The position numbers and the translations under genes were made by a program. Positions 8,763 to 18,372 of a stretch of 64,000 nt of DNA are shown here, in pieces (position 1 is the first letter of the stretch; every line of letters starts with the position of its first letter). The DNA is taken from positions 2,046,001 through 2,110,000 of the forward strand of contig OZ245032.1 in NCBI GenBank assembly GCA_965224015.1, written 5' to 3'. Source of the stretch: CBDCVD01 sp965224015 (GTDB lineage Bacteria; Pseudomonadota; Alphaproteobacteria; Rhizobiales; CBDCVD01). The notes under the pieces are model-generated. The model was not told where the DNA came from, did no database searches, and saw only the letters and a program-made list of their open reading frames with translations.

Positions 8763-9751
8763 CCGATCAGGCAAACTCTGTTGAACTTTCCCGAATCCGT
8801 TCCGACGGGATCGGATTTTTGCGCAACAATGGCGGCCTGGTGGCCCTGCTGGCCATCCTGGCGTTCAACGCCCTGTTCACCCCTAATTTTCTTCAACTGC
8901 AAACCCTGTTTGTCAACATCAGCCAAGTGACAACAATCGCAATCGTTGCGATGGGCATGACCCTGGTCATCGCCACCGCTGGTATCGACTTGTCGGTCGG
9001 TGCCGTCATGGCGCTTGCGGGCGCACTTGCCCCCTTGATCTTCCTATCGGACTTCGGGACGGCCCATCCAACACTGGGGCTTGTTGCCGCGTTTGTCATT
9101 CCGATGCTGGTTGCCACAGCATGCGGTTGGTTCAACGGAATGATGATTTCGGTGTTGAAAGTCCAGCCAATCATCGCAACCCTCATCCTTTTCATCTCGG
9201 GCAGAGGTATCGCGCAGGTTTTGACCAACGGAAATCTGCAAACCTTCAAAAACCCCGCCTTCAGCTATCTTGGAACCGGCAAGATCCTTGGCCTACCGTT
9301 CCAGGGGTGGCTAATGATCGTGATTGCGATAATTTTGTACGGGGTCGTGACACGGACCGCTTTTGGACGCTACGTCCTTGCCATTGGCGGCAACGAAAGG
9401 GCCGCTTCGCTGTCCGGCGGCCCGGTGCGGCGCGTCAAAATCGGCGTTTACATGATTTGCGCCGCGCTTGCCGGCTTGGCCGGTATGATCGTCGTGGCCA
9501 TCAATTCCGCATCTGACGCGGCGCGCAATGGCGACCTTATGGAACTGGATGCCATTGCCGCGGCCGTTGTGGGCGGAGCCCTTCTACAGGGAGGACGGGC
9601 TCCGATTGTCGGTGCAATTCTCGGCGCCGTGATTATTCAATTGGTCAAGTATACACTGCTCGCCAACGGCGTTGAGGATGAGGTCGCCCTAATCGCCAAG
9701 GCCCTCATCATTCTGGCGGCGGTCTACGTCCAACAATCCCACAAGGAGTGA
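8759..9751 (+). CDS. Sugar ABC transporter permease (BPD_transp_2 family)
   Basis: A 330-residue polytopic inner-membrane permease of the ribose/xylose type. The motif GMTLVIATAGIDLSVGAVMAL near residues 60-80 is the typical GGIDLSVG segment, and VVGGALLQGGRAPIVGA near residues 265-285 the late conserved segment. The start ATG at 8759 overlaps the ATPase stop, and is preferred over an ATG five codons upstream. Forms a heterodimeric channel with the next gene. Confidence 0.93.
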   Translation: MTDQANSVELSRIRSDGIGFLRNNGGLVALLAILAFNALFTPNFLQLQTLFVNISQVTTIAIVAMGMTLVIATAGIDLSVGAVMALAGALAPLIFLSDFGTAHPTLGLVAAFVIPMLVATACGWFNGMMISVLKVQPIIATLILFISGRGIAQVLTNGNLQTFKNPAFSYLGTGKILGLPFQGWLMIVIAIILYGVVTRTAFGRYVLAIGGNERAASLSGGPVRRVKIGVYMICAALAGLAGMIVVAINSASDAARNGDLMELDAIAAAVVGGALLQGGRAPIVGAILGAVIIQLVKYTLLANGVEDEVALIAKALIILAAVYVQQSHKE

Positions 9752-9757
9752 TCAGCA

Positions 9758-10759
9758 ATGCGCGATGCCAATGCATTTGATTTGCGCAAATACATATCCC
9801 GCAATCCGCAGTCGATTGCTGTTTGGGTTGCGCTTGCACTGTTGATTCTTTTTGGTTTGCTTCGATATGACAATTTTGGCGGCGCCTACAACATATCCTC
9901 ATTCTTGAACTATAATTCGATGTTCATCGTTATCGCCGTGGGCATGTGTTTTGTCATCATGACCGGTGGTATTGATCTGTCTGTCGGATCGGTTGCCGCG
10001 TTTACGTCGGTGGTGGCGGCGTATTTGTCTCCCTACGGCATCCAGGTTGCGTTGCCTTTGGCCGTTCTCGCCGGCATCGGGTTTGGAGCCATTAACGCGT
10101 TGAGTATCATCATCCTCAAAATCCCTCCCTTTATCGCGACCCTGGCCGTCATGCTTGCTGCAAAAGGAGGTGCGCTCGTCATTTCGGGGGCGGAAACAAT
10201 CGCCGTTGATTGGGGATCGAACTTCACAAAAATGGGCATGGAAAAAGCTGCGGGCATTCTTCCGTGGTCCATCGTCATTGTCGCCGCCGTTGTTGTTGCG
10301 CTGTGGGTCGTTCTCGAAAAGACGTCGCTTGGCAGAACGGTTCTTGCCATTGGCGGCAGCGAAGATGCCTCGGTGCTTATGGGGTTGCAGGTTAACCAGG
10401 CGAAGGCCTTCGTCTACATGCTTTCAGGCGGATGCGCAGGTCTTGCGGGCGTGATCCTGGCCTCGGGATTTGGCGCCGGCCAACCGCTGGAAGGAATAGG
10501 TTGGGAGCTTTCGGCAATTGCCTCGGTTGTCGTTGGCGGAACGTTGCTGACGGGCGGCTTCGGCTCTGTTCCGGCAACAGTCGCTGGAGCTCTCCTTCTG
10601 GGGCTGGTCTTCAACATCTTGAACTTCGAAAACGGGCTGGGCACCATCAGCATCAGCGCCTATTGGCAGATGGTTATCCGCGGCGCGTTTCTGTTTCTGG
10701 TTATCCTGTTTCAGGCACGGGTCATCGCGAAGACCGGCGAGAGCCGATACGTCTCATGA
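9758..10759 (+). CDS. Sugar ABC transporter permease (second subunit)
   Basis: A 333-residue paralogue of the upstream permease, with GMCFVIMTGGIDLSVGSVAAF near residues 60-80 and VVGGTLLTGGFGSVPATVAGA late in the protein. The AAGGAG ribosome site overlaps the preceding stop codon region. Its own stop overlaps the start of the dehydratase gene (ATGA at 10756-10759), tying transport to catabolism in one transcript. Confidence 0.93.
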   Translation: MRDANAFDLRKYISRNPQSIAVWVALALLILFGLLRYDNFGGAYNISSFLNYNSMFIVIAVGMCFVIMTGGIDLSVGSVAAFTSVVAAYLSPYGIQVALPLAVLAGIGFGAINALSIIILKIPPFIATLAVMLAAKGGALVISGAETIAVDWGSNFTKMGMEKAAGILPWSIVIVAAVVVALWVVLEKTSLGRTVLAIGGSEDASVLMGLQVNQAKAFVYMLSGGCAGLAGVILASGFGAGQPLEGIGWELSAIASVVVGGTLLTGGFGSVPATVAGALLLGLVFNILNFENGLGTISISAYWQMVIRGAFLFLVILFQARVIAKTGESRYVS

Positions 10760-11853
10760 ACCCGATTTCCGAAATTGATGTCTGCCTCTTTCACATCCCG
10801 CTGGCTGAGGTCCTGGTCGATGCCAGACATGGAGAGCACCACCATTTCGAACTGGTGACAGCGACAGTCCGGCTCGCCGACGGCAGCGAGGGTACGGGAT
10901 ATACCTATACCGGCGGCAAAGGCGGACATGCGATCGCGGCGATGATCAAGCATGATCTTGCGCCCTTTCTCGCCGGCCATGATGCCGGACCGGTTGAAGA
11001 TCTGTATGAGGCCATGCAATGGCACGTGCATTATGTTGCCCGTGGCGGCATTGCGTCCTTCGCAATCTCGGCTGTCGACATTGCGCTTTGGGACTTGCGC
11101 GGCAAGGCGGCCGGCCTGCCGCTCTGGCGAATGGCGGGTGGTGCGGGGCGAACCTGTAAAGCCTATTGCGGCGGCATCGACCTGAATTTCCCGCTCCCCA
11201 AACTGCTCGACAGGGTGCGCAGTTATATCGATGACGGCTTCAATGGTGTGAAGATCAAGATCGGTCAGCCGGACCTGGCCGAGGACGTTGCGCGCATAGC
11301 GGCTGTCCGCGAGCTGATCGGACCTGATATCGCATTGATGGTGGATGCCAACTACGCATGGAACGTCGATCAGGCGATTGAGGCGGCCCATGCCTTCAAG
11401 CCATTTGATCTTGTCTGGCTTGAGGAGCCGACGATCCCGGATGACTATTTCGGTTTTGCAAGAATTGCCGAAGAGACCGGCATTGCGCTGGCCATGGGCG
11501 AAAATCTGCATACGATCCATGAATTCGAACTGGCCCGCGACCACGCAGGGCTCAGTTTTGTCCAGCCCGATGCGTCCAATTGCGGAGGCATTACCGGATT
11601 TTTACAGGCTGCCCGCTGTTTCGACGGCATGGCCACGAAAGTGTGCAGCCATGGCATGCAGGAACTGCATGTCAGCCTGCTGGCGGGATTAAAGGACAGC
11701 GGATGGCTGGAGGTTCACGCTTTTCCGATTGATCACTATACGGTGCGACCGCTGGTGGTGGAAAATACACTGGCGGTTGCGCCGGATGAACCCGGCACCG
11801 GCGTCACCTTCGATTGGGACAAGCTGAATTCCGTCAATATCCATGGAAAGTGA
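10756..11853 (+). CDS. Mandelate racemase/muconate lactonizing enzyme family protein (likely sugar-acid dehydratase)
   Basis: A 365-residue enolase-superfamily enzyme. Metal and catalytic residues of the mandelate racemase subgroup are all visible: KxK base in VKIKIG (about residue 158-163), metal ligands in MVDANYAW, WLEEPTIP and AMGENLH, and the Asp-His dyad in VQPDASNCGG and SHGMQELH. Members with this set (galactarate, talarate, rhamnonate dehydratases) abstract the proton alpha to a carboxylate, so a sugar acid is the likely substrate. The start overlaps the permease stop. Immediately after its stop codon, within 6 bp, an RHS gene fragment begins, so the original downstream sequence of this operon has been replaced. 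Confidence 0.88.
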   Translation: MNPISEIDVCLFHIPLAEVLVDARHGEHHHFELVTATVRLADGSEGTGYTYTGGKGGHAIAAMIKHDLAPFLAGHDAGPVEDLYEAMQWHVHYVARGGIASFAISAVDIALWDLRGKAAGLPLWRMAGGAGRTCKAYCGGIDLNFPLPKLLDRVRSYIDDGFNGVKIKIGQPDLAEDVARIAAVRELIGPDIALMVDANYAWNVDQAIEAAHAFKPFDLVWLEEPTIPDDYFGFARIAEETGIALAMGENLHTIHEFELARDHAGLSFVQPDASNCGGITGFLQAARCFDGMATKVCSHGMQELHVSLLAGLKDSGWLEVHAFPIDHYTVRPLVVENTLAVAPDEPGTGVTFDWDKLNSVNIHGK

Positions 11854-11858
11854 GTAGT

Positions 11859-12018
11859 CCCTATGCGCTTACCGGTATTACTGATCACGAAAACGTACGC
11901 TATGCGACTTTTGCCTATGATGCCGAGGGCCGCGTAACGCGCACGGAGCATCGTGGTGGTGCGGACCGGACAACGATTTCCTACGAGAAAAAGGGAAGGC
12001 AATATCACCACAAGGTGA
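11859..12018 (+). pseudogene. RHS core fragment (about 160 bp)
   Basis: This piece is nearly identical to 13821-13983 of the full RHS gene and translates to PYALTGITDHENVRYATFA and the following YD-repeat residues. It begins right after the dehydratase stop codon and ends abruptly at an R1 element (12019). It has no start, signal or toxin and marks a recombination or deletion joint at the left edge of the RHS locus. Confidence 0.85.
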
Positions 12019-12158
12019 CTATAGCAAAATGCGTTTAGTTGGAATCATGAGCATTCAGCATTGTTTTTGCATTTTGCTATAGTTTTCAGGGCGATCAGCT
12101 TTATGGGTTTCGCTTTACCGCTCGCAAAATGGGTGCAGCGAAACCCATGCTGATCTAG
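12019..12158 (+). repeat. R1 composite hairpin element
   Basis: First half (12019-12082): 15-bp perfect inverted ends CTATAGCAAAATGCG; here the right end has TGCATTTTGCTATAG. Second half (12093-12155): hairpin from GATCAGC to GCTGATC with a 12-bp perfect inner stem ATGGGTTTCGCT / AGCGAAACCCAT, ending in CTAG. Related copies occur at 22756, 25030, 35906, 39599, 40943 and 47133. Confidence 0.9.
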
Positions 12159-12305
12159 CCCTTGGCAAGGACCCTTGGTATTAAGGCCCATCTTGTCGCA
12201 AAATCGCTCCGTCAGAATGGGTCTATTAAGACATAACAGATTCTAGCCAAATTCTCGATTTGGAATTTTGCAATAATACGATGCAAAACAATCCCGCTGC
12301 ACCTG
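12159..12305. repeat. Fragments of R2 and R4, then unassigned sequence
   Basis: Bases 12160-12181 match the right end of R2 (CAAGGACCCTTGGTAT). Bases 12181-12231 match the right end of R4 (CTTGTCGCAAAATCGCTCCG through TCTATTAAGAC). They are joined without spacer, so both are truncated. From 12232 to 12305 nothing is recognised. Confidence 0.75.
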
Positions 12306-12462
12306 GGCGTCTTTATTAACGGGCATCACCAGCCCGCTCCTGACGGGCATTATCAGCGCACTCCCCTTCATAGTTTTTAGGGTCAACCACCCCCAGAGTA
12401 CCCTTTCATGGGTGACCTAATCTGGGGGAGCGGGCTGGTGATGCCCGTTAATAGAGACGCCC
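12306..12462. repeat. R3 GC-rich hairpin element
   Basis: Arms of 35 bp (12306-12340 and 12428-12462) are inverted copies with one mismatch and contain CACCAGCCCGCTCC and its complement, with the outer end GGGCGTCT(T/C)TATTAACG. It lies about 90 bp upstream of the RHS start. A GTG/ATG frame that begins inside it (12408) is not the real start of the RHS gene. Confidence 0.9.
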
Positions 12463-12551
12463 GGGTAAATCTTATCCCCCCCAAGCGAACGGACACTACA
12501 ATACGGCGTGGAAAAGAATATCCACTGCCAATGATCGAATTGAGAGAATAC

Positions 12552-15500
12552 ATGACAAGTCTTTACAAAGAGAATGATTGCGAACGGCGTTACGTTTCTT
12601 ACCTGCTTTACAAATTAGGCGTAGCGGCGCTTTTGTGCTTGCTATGGGGCTTATCAAATATCGTTCCGGCATCGGCGCAAAAGGCCATGTGGTCGACGGT
12701 AACTTGGGAAGGCACCAAATATGCATCATCCGCTAGCGGGGCATGTGCCATACAACACGCCTCTTTTGCACCAGATGCGCCCGGTTTGACGACAACAAAA
12801 ACGTCTTGGCGGACGGCAGATTGCAACTGGTGTGTTTTTGGGGCTCCCATCAATGCGCACCGCCGCTTGGACTGCCCAGTTAACCCAGTGGGAACGGGGA
12901 TTGGTCTCGTCTGTGTTGGTGACAAGGGCAAAAGCTCGTCTGGTTACACCGCAGAGCCACCTGGTGTTTGCCGTAAGGTCGTGCAACCGGCGCAAGACCT
13001 TTGTGGGCCGGACAACGGCGCGCGGGCAAACCCCATAACAGACAACCCCGTTGTCATTGCCACCGGTACCAAGATTGAAAAAGCCCAGGATTTCTCCACG
13101 GCCGACAATCTGTTCACAATTTCAAGAATCTACAGAAGCAGTCATGGCTATTTCAGTAGGTTTTTCACGCCCCCATACGAGACGTTAGGGGGGAACTGGC
13201 GGCTAAATTTCGCCTGGGATCTGCGTCTACACGATAGCTTTAGATATTCGGGGGATTTCTCAATCGTTGCGCCCAACGGGGCTTTGTTTGACTACAACGT
13301 TAGTTACTCGGGCAAGATTTCTCCCAAATATAGCTATATGCCCAATGATTTGGATGTAAGTCTTATCTCTCCCGTTTTCACTTCCCGTTGGAATTTTCCC
13401 GGAAGTCGTGCGACATTCAAAGTCCGTACAAAAGATGGCGAAACCATCACACTGCAACTCTATCCAAACAAGAACAATACCTATTACAGGGCTCGCGTAA
13501 CGGAAATCAAAAAGGCCTCCGGCTATACGTTGACATTTACCTATGTTGCGGCAAACGAACTGTCTAAAGTCACCGATTCCTTTGGCCGTGAGTTCACCTT
13601 TCATTGGGCAAAAGCGGACGAGAGAGCACAAGCGATCAAGTCTATTGGCCTGCCAAACGGATCGTCACTTCACTACACGTATGATCGCTATAATTTCGGT
13701 GCAACTGACGCACCGAACAATACCGATGATCCGTACGAGAGGTTAATCAAGGTCGAGACGAAAGATAAAAATGCCGTCGTTGTTGATAGCACCACCTACC
13801 ATTACGAAAATGCCGATCTGCCCTATGCGCTTACCGGTATTACTGATCACAAAAACGTACGCTATGCGACTTTTGCCTATGATGCCGAGGGCCGCGTAAC
13901 GCGCACGGAGCATCGTGGTGGTGCAGACAGGACAACGATTTCCTACGAGAAAAAGGGAAGGGAATATCACCACAAGGTAACTAACGCCCTTGGCAAAACG
14001 ACCACCTATGTGTTTGATCGGCGCAACTACATGATGCGCCTGCTACGCGTGGACGGTGAGCCTAGCGCCAACTGCGTGGGCAGCCAGAGAACCTTTGCCT
14101 ATACCGGATCGCGCATTACGTCCACCACTGACGATGAAGGCCGCATCACCGCCTATGTCCGTGATAGAAAAGGTCGCCCGACAACAATCACTCGCGCCTC
14201 AGGCACACCGCAGGCACATGTAACCAATATCACATGGTCGAGTGTACATAACAAGCCATCCCGAATCACCACGCCGGAACTGCGCACGGACTACACCTAC
14301 AATGCGCAAGGCGCTCTTGTCAGGGAAACCCGGACGGATGCGTCGAGCCACACAATTCCTTATACAACTAACGGCCAAGCCCGTACCATTCAATACGCTT
14401 ACACGCCGAAAGGTAAACTGGCATCTGTTGATGGTCCGCTTCAAGGTGACAGCGATAAAATTTCCTACACCTACGATACGGGCGGTAACCTGACGTCGGT
14501 TACCAACGAGCTCGGCCATCAAACACGCATTGTCAGCGCAAACAAACGCGGCCAACCGACAAAGATTCGCGATCCGAACGGCCACGTCACCGATCTGACC
14601 TATGACGTCATGGGCCGTTTGACTTCGGTTGTTGACGATCCATCGGGAATAGCGGCAACAACGCGCTTGACCTATGATGCTATTGGACAAATCACGCGTA
14701 TTACGCGCGCGGGCGGCGCCTATCTTGCCTACAGCTACAATGATGCACGCCGATTGACGGCTGTCGAGAACAACAAGGGGGAGCGTGTTGAATACAGCTA
14801 TAACCTTTTGGGCAATGTTACACGGGTGCAGGTCAAGAGCGCCAATGCCACGGTGGTCTACGATCAGCGGCGCACATTCGATGAGTTGGGGCGTATTCTA
14901 ACCTCAATGGGTACCGGGTTGCGCACCTGGACGTTTGCCTATAACAAGGTTGACGAACTGACAAGCGTTACCGATCCCCGTGGCAAATCATGGCAGACCG
15001 GTTATGATGCGCTTGGGCGGCTGATCTCGCAAACGGACCCCGCCAACGCCCAGATCACGCTTGCCTACGACAGCGACGATAATCTCGAAACCGTAAGGGA
15101 TCCGCGCGCAGTCACCACTGCCTTTGTGCACAATGGCTTTGGCGAGGTTATCCAGGAAAGCAGTCCGGATATCGGCACGGTTGTTTATCGCCGCGACGCG
15201 CGCGGTCTTATCACAAAGCGCACCGATGCGCGCGGCATCATCACGAACTATGCTTACGATGTGGCCGGACGTCTGACATCGGTGGTTTATCCTGGCGCGA
15301 CGGCGGAGAATGTCACCCTCACTTATGATAGCACCGCAGCCAATAATAAGGGCATAGGCCGGCTGACAGGGCGCACCGACCAGGGCGGCACAACGCGTAT
15401 CGTCTATGACATTCTCGGGCGCGTTCTGTCTGAAACCCGCGTTATTGCCGGCAGAACCTATCGGGTTCGCTATGCCTACGATGCCGAGGGCAATATTAGC

Positions 15501-17804
15501 CAAATGACCTATCCATCAGGTCGCACGGTCTCCTACACCCGCGATACGGAAGGCCTGGTGGCAGGTGTTTCGACAAAAAAGACCGCAACATCAAGCGCTG
15601 TAACACTCGCCTCGAATATTACCTGGCAACCTTTTGGCGAAATCACCGCGCTCAACTACGGCAACGGTCTGAAACTGACCAAAACCTATACCCAAAACAA
15701 CGACATCAATGAAATCAAGATATCCAATGCAACCACCAATGCTGTTTTGTCCCATGTCAAACACGCTTATGGGGACAAGCTGAACCTTACCGCCATTACC
15801 GACAGAACCGCCAGTCGCGATAACCAGACCTTTGCTTACGACGACCCCAACCGGCTGGCGCGCGGTGATGGCCCCTGGGGCAACTACGATTACGCCTATG
15901 ATGCGGGCGGCAATCGCACGTCTCGTACATTGAGCCACGGTTCTCGTGCGGCCTCGGCTTCGCCCCCGCCGCTAACCCTCAATGCCGGTGGAGATGGAAC
16001 GCCTGAGCGCTCAGATGGTTTGTCGATGACCTTTGCAGGCCCTGTGAGTGACCGGCGCGGCCAGCCGCCGTCGGATAATCCGTCTGCGTCGTGCGCCGAC
16101 GGAGCCGAGTTCTTCTTCAAGGTACGCATCAGCTTCGCACCGCCGGACAGAAGCCAACGGGCGGAAATATTCTTTTACCTGCTCGATGGCACCGGCAAAA
16201 TCATCGGGCGCGGCAAGTGGTCTGGTATCAGGTCCACCGACAGTTGGGCCAAGTGGATCAAAATTACCAAACAGGAAGAGCATGGCACCGGTGGGACTTC
16301 GTGGTCGATTGCCGCCACCACTGCCTCACCGCAGCAGGAGATCGGAGATCAATACAATAGCGCAAACGATGGCCATCTGGGGCGCAACACATTTGACGCC
16401 AGCCGTGTGCATGGGGATTGCCCCTCTGCCACACCTGCTCCGGCGGGAAAAGATGAGGATGGCGAAGACGGCGAAGACGAAACGGATAGCGAAGACGGCG
16501 AGAGCGGCACAGGTGATGACGGGAATGATCCTGCAAATGAGCAATCGTCGACACAGGATCGCTATTCTTATGGGGCGACTTCGAACCGCATAACCGGCAT
16601 CAGCACCGGCGGCACGCCATCACGCACCTTTACCCATGACGCCGCCGGTAACATTCTCACCGATGTGAGAGGTGGTGTCACCACAGCCTACGCCTACAAT
16701 CACGCGGGGCGGCTGGCCCGGGTGAGCGTCGGCGGCGCGGCGCGCGGTGCCTATGTCTATAATGCCAACGGCCAGTTGGTGTCGCGCACCCGCTCGGACA
16801 CAACGCTCGCGCAAACGTATCACTATGTGCATGACCTGAACGGCAACGTGCTGGCTGAGATGAACGCCGCCGGCGACACTTTACGCGAATATGTCTGGAT
16901 CGAACACCGCGACACCCAAGAGGCGGATACGCCGACGGGAGCGGCCATGCCCCTTGCCATCATCGCCGATGTCAATACGCCTTCGCCGAAGCGGTATTTC
17001 GTTCACACCGATCATCTTGATCGCCCGGTTATGATGACCGATCACACCGGCGCCGTTGCCTGGCAGGCGGTCTACAAGCCCTTTGGTGCGGTTCATAATC
17101 TCACCGGCGCGGGTGTCGATGCGGGTGCTGCGGCGCCGACGGCGGCCAACGACAACCGCTTTCCCGGTCAATGGTATCAAGGGGAAACAGACCTTGCCTA
17201 CAACTGGCACCGCCATTATGATGCCAGCTTGGGCCGTTATACCCAGCCCGACCCCTTGAGCCTCGTCGACGGCCCCAACCGCTACGCCTACGCCGCCTCC
17301 GCCCCCACCCTCTACACAGACCCCCGCGGGGAGTATGCTTTGCCGATGCTCGCGGCATGCCTTACCAATCCGGCGTGTGCAGTGCCGGTCCTGCTGGTGA
17401 CCGGCGTCCTGGCAGTACACCATGCACAACAGCTCCTGAAACCCCTCACCTTGCCTTCGTTAAAGCCTGGTGGTATCTGTGCACCAAGCGCTTCCCCTTC
17501 GAACGGAAGGGACGCGCCGCATATTTCCCCCATGGGGAGAGAGAATGACATAAGTATTCCTGCACCAAGTCTTGAAGGTGACCCATATAACCCAAAGGAA
17601 GTCGACAGGAGAAGATCAGCCCGAAGGAGAGATATGAATACTGGAAATCTGGATCCTGATTCTACCATCCCTGAACAAGGACCCGGTGAAGATATGGGAG
17701 GGCACAGATCCAAGCACCGACCACATGCTCCCGGCCAGCGTAACAGAGGAGCAGGTGGCGAGGAGCATTCGCGCCGACCAAAGGGAGGGTTCAGGAGAAA
17801 ATGA
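12552..17804 (+). CDS. RHS repeat protein, polymorphic toxin carrier (full length)
   Basis: A secreted polymorphic toxin of 1750 residues used in contact-dependent competition. The start at 12552 gives a signal or membrane segment (YLLYKLGVAALLCLLWGLS, ending PASAQ). After a Cys-containing N-domain, CGPDNGARANPITDNPVVIATG opens a DUF6531-type region, then many YD repeats form the shell. An unusual insert of about 200 residues (15940-16560) with a beta-rich stretch and an acidic linker (DEDGEDGEDETDSEDGESG) interrupts the YD repeats. The core ends in RYTQPDPLSLVDGPNRYAY and DPRGEY, the cleavage-type junction. The tip after DPRG (17329-17804, about 155 residues) has a hydrophobic start and a basic, glycine-rich end, and matches no toxin family I recognise. 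It overlaps the next gene by 4 bp. Confidence 0.93.
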   Translation: MTSLYKENDCERRYVSYLLYKLGVAALLCLLWGLSNIVPASAQKAMWSTVTWEGTKYASSASGACAIQHASFAPDAPGLTTTKTSWRTADCNWCVFGAPINAHRRLDCPVNPVGTGIGLVCVGDKGKSSSGYTAEPPGVCRKVVQPAQDLCGPDNGARANPITDNPVVIATGTKIEKAQDFSTADNLFTISRIYRSSHGYFSRFFTPPYETLGGNWRLNFAWDLRLHDSFRYSGDFSIVAPNGALFDYNVSYSGKISPKYSYMPNDLDVSLISPVFTSRWNFPGSRATFKVRTKDGETITLQLYPNKNNTYYRARVTEIKKASGYTLTFTYVAANELSKVTDSFGREFTFHWAKADERAQAIKSIGLPNGSSLHYTYDRYNFGATDAPNNTDDPYERLIKVETKDKNAVVVDSTTYHYENADLPYALTGITDHKNVRYATFAYDAEGRVTRTEHRGGADRTTISYEKKGREYHHKVTNALGKTTTYVFDRRNYMMRLLRVDGEPSANCVGSQRTFAYTGSRITSTTDDEGRITAYVRDRKGRPTTITRASGTPQAHVTNITWSSVHNKPSRITTPELRTDYTYNAQGALVRETRTDASSHTIPYTTNGQARTIQYAYTPKGKLASVDGPLQGDSDKISYTYDTGGNLTSVTNELGHQTRIVSANKRGQPTKIRDPNGHVTDLTYDVMGRLTSVVDDPSGIAATTRLTYDAIGQITRITRAGGAYLAYSYNDARRLTAVENNKGERVEYSYNLLGNVTRVQVKSANATVVYDQRRTFDELGRILTSMGTGLRTWTFAYNKVDELTSVTDPRGKSWQTGYDALGRLISQTDPANAQITLAYDSDDNLETVRDPRAVTTAFVHNGFGEVIQESSPDIGTVVYRRDARGLITKRTDARGIITNYAYDVAGRLTSVVYPGATAENVTLTYDSTAANNKGIGRLTGRTDQGGTTRIVYDILGRVLSETRVIAGRTYRVRYAYDAEGNISQMTYPSGRTVSYTRDTEGLVAGVSTKKTATSSAVTLASNITWQPFGEITALNYGNGLKLTKTYTQNNDINEIKISNATTNAVLSHVKHAYGDKLNLTAITDRTASRDNQTFAYDDPNRLARGDGPWGNYDYAYDAGGNRTSRTLSHGSRAASASPPPLTLNAGGDGTPERSDGLSMTFAGPVSDRRGQPPSDNPSASCADGAEFFFKVRISFAPPDRSQRAEIFFYLLDGTGKIIGRGKWSGIRSTDSWAKWIKITKQEEHGTGGTSWSIAATTASPQQEIGDQYNSANDGHLGRNTFDASRVHGDCPSATPAPAGKDEDGEDGEDETDSEDGESGTGDDGNDPANEQSSTQDRYSYGATSNRITGISTGGTPSRTFTHDAAGNILTDVRGGVTTAYAYNHAGRLARVSVGGAARGAYVYNANGQLVSRTRSDTTLAQTYHYVHDLNGNVLAEMNAAGDTLREYVWIEHRDTQEADTPTGAAMPLAIIADVNTPSPKRYFVHTDHLDRPVMMTDHTGAVAWQAVYKPFGAVHNLTGAGVDAGAAAPTAANDNRFPGQWYQGETDLAYNWHRHYDASLGRYTQPDPLSLVDGPNRYAYAASAPTLYTDPRGEYALPMLAACLTNPACAVPVLLVTGVLAVHHAQQLLKPLTLPSLKPGGICAPSASPSNGRDAPHISPMGRENDISIPAPSLEGDPYNPKEVDRRRSARRRDMNTGNLDPDSTIPEQGPGEDMGGHRSKHRPHAPGQRNRGAGGEEHSRRPKGGFRRK

Positions 17805-18286
17805 ATACAAGTATACGGACTTGTTCCATCTCGTCGAATAGTGGTCGCGAGAAGTTTTCCATTCAATTCGACGGCACCCACAATATGACAAATGTAGAAA
17901 GAGAATGTTTTTGTTCCAATATAAAATTTGTCTCTCGAAGTTATGTTTCTATTAAAAGTGCTGATGAAATATCTTTAGAAGATGATATCAAATTTTCAGC
18001 AAATAATATTTTTATAGAAAAAGATAATATTCTATATTTAATTCATGAATTTCATAAATGGATAGACAAAAAAAATCTTTTTAAAGTATGTTTGTCAAAT
18101 AATGAAGGGAAGAAAATCCGTATATCTTTAACAGAACCAAAGAATGTTATTTATAATTCTGAAAAACCTGTGTTTCTGATCGAGTATTTTTCGGGATTTT
18201 CAACTTTTTGTTCCCAATTTATCATCGATCAATCTTGCGTCAAATTATTTCTAAGTGATTTGACCAACGTGTCTCTTAACCGGTAG
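17801..18286 (+). CDS. Candidate immunity protein for the full-length RHS toxin
   Basis: A 161-residue soluble protein whose ATG overlaps the RHS stop (ATGA at 17801-17804), with AGGAG just upstream. Composition is strikingly AT-rich compared with the RHS gene, typical of horizontally exchanged immunity genes. It has no signal peptide and an N-terminal region rich in Ser, Asn and Cys. No known immunity family was recognised; the role is inferred from position and coupling. Confidence 0.65.
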   Translation: MNTSIRTCSISSNSGREKFSIQFDGTHNMTNVERECFCSNIKFVSRSYVSIKSADEISLEDDIKFSANNIFIEKDNILYLIHEFHKWIDKKNLFKVCLSNNEGKKIRISLTEPKNVIYNSEKPVFLIEYFSGFSTFCSQFIIDQSCVKLFLSDLTNVSLNR

Positions 18287-18372
18287 GGGTACTCGCCGAA
18301 TATTCTGACTGATGATATTTATTATTCGTATGAGCATTTTTCATCATTGATGTCGCAAAAAGGGAGACTTCG

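Noticed and set aside
12408..12551. Upstream in-frame ATG of the RHS gene
   Set aside because: It lies inside the R3 hairpin and adds residues without signal-peptide character; the ATG at 12552 gives a proper signal sequence.
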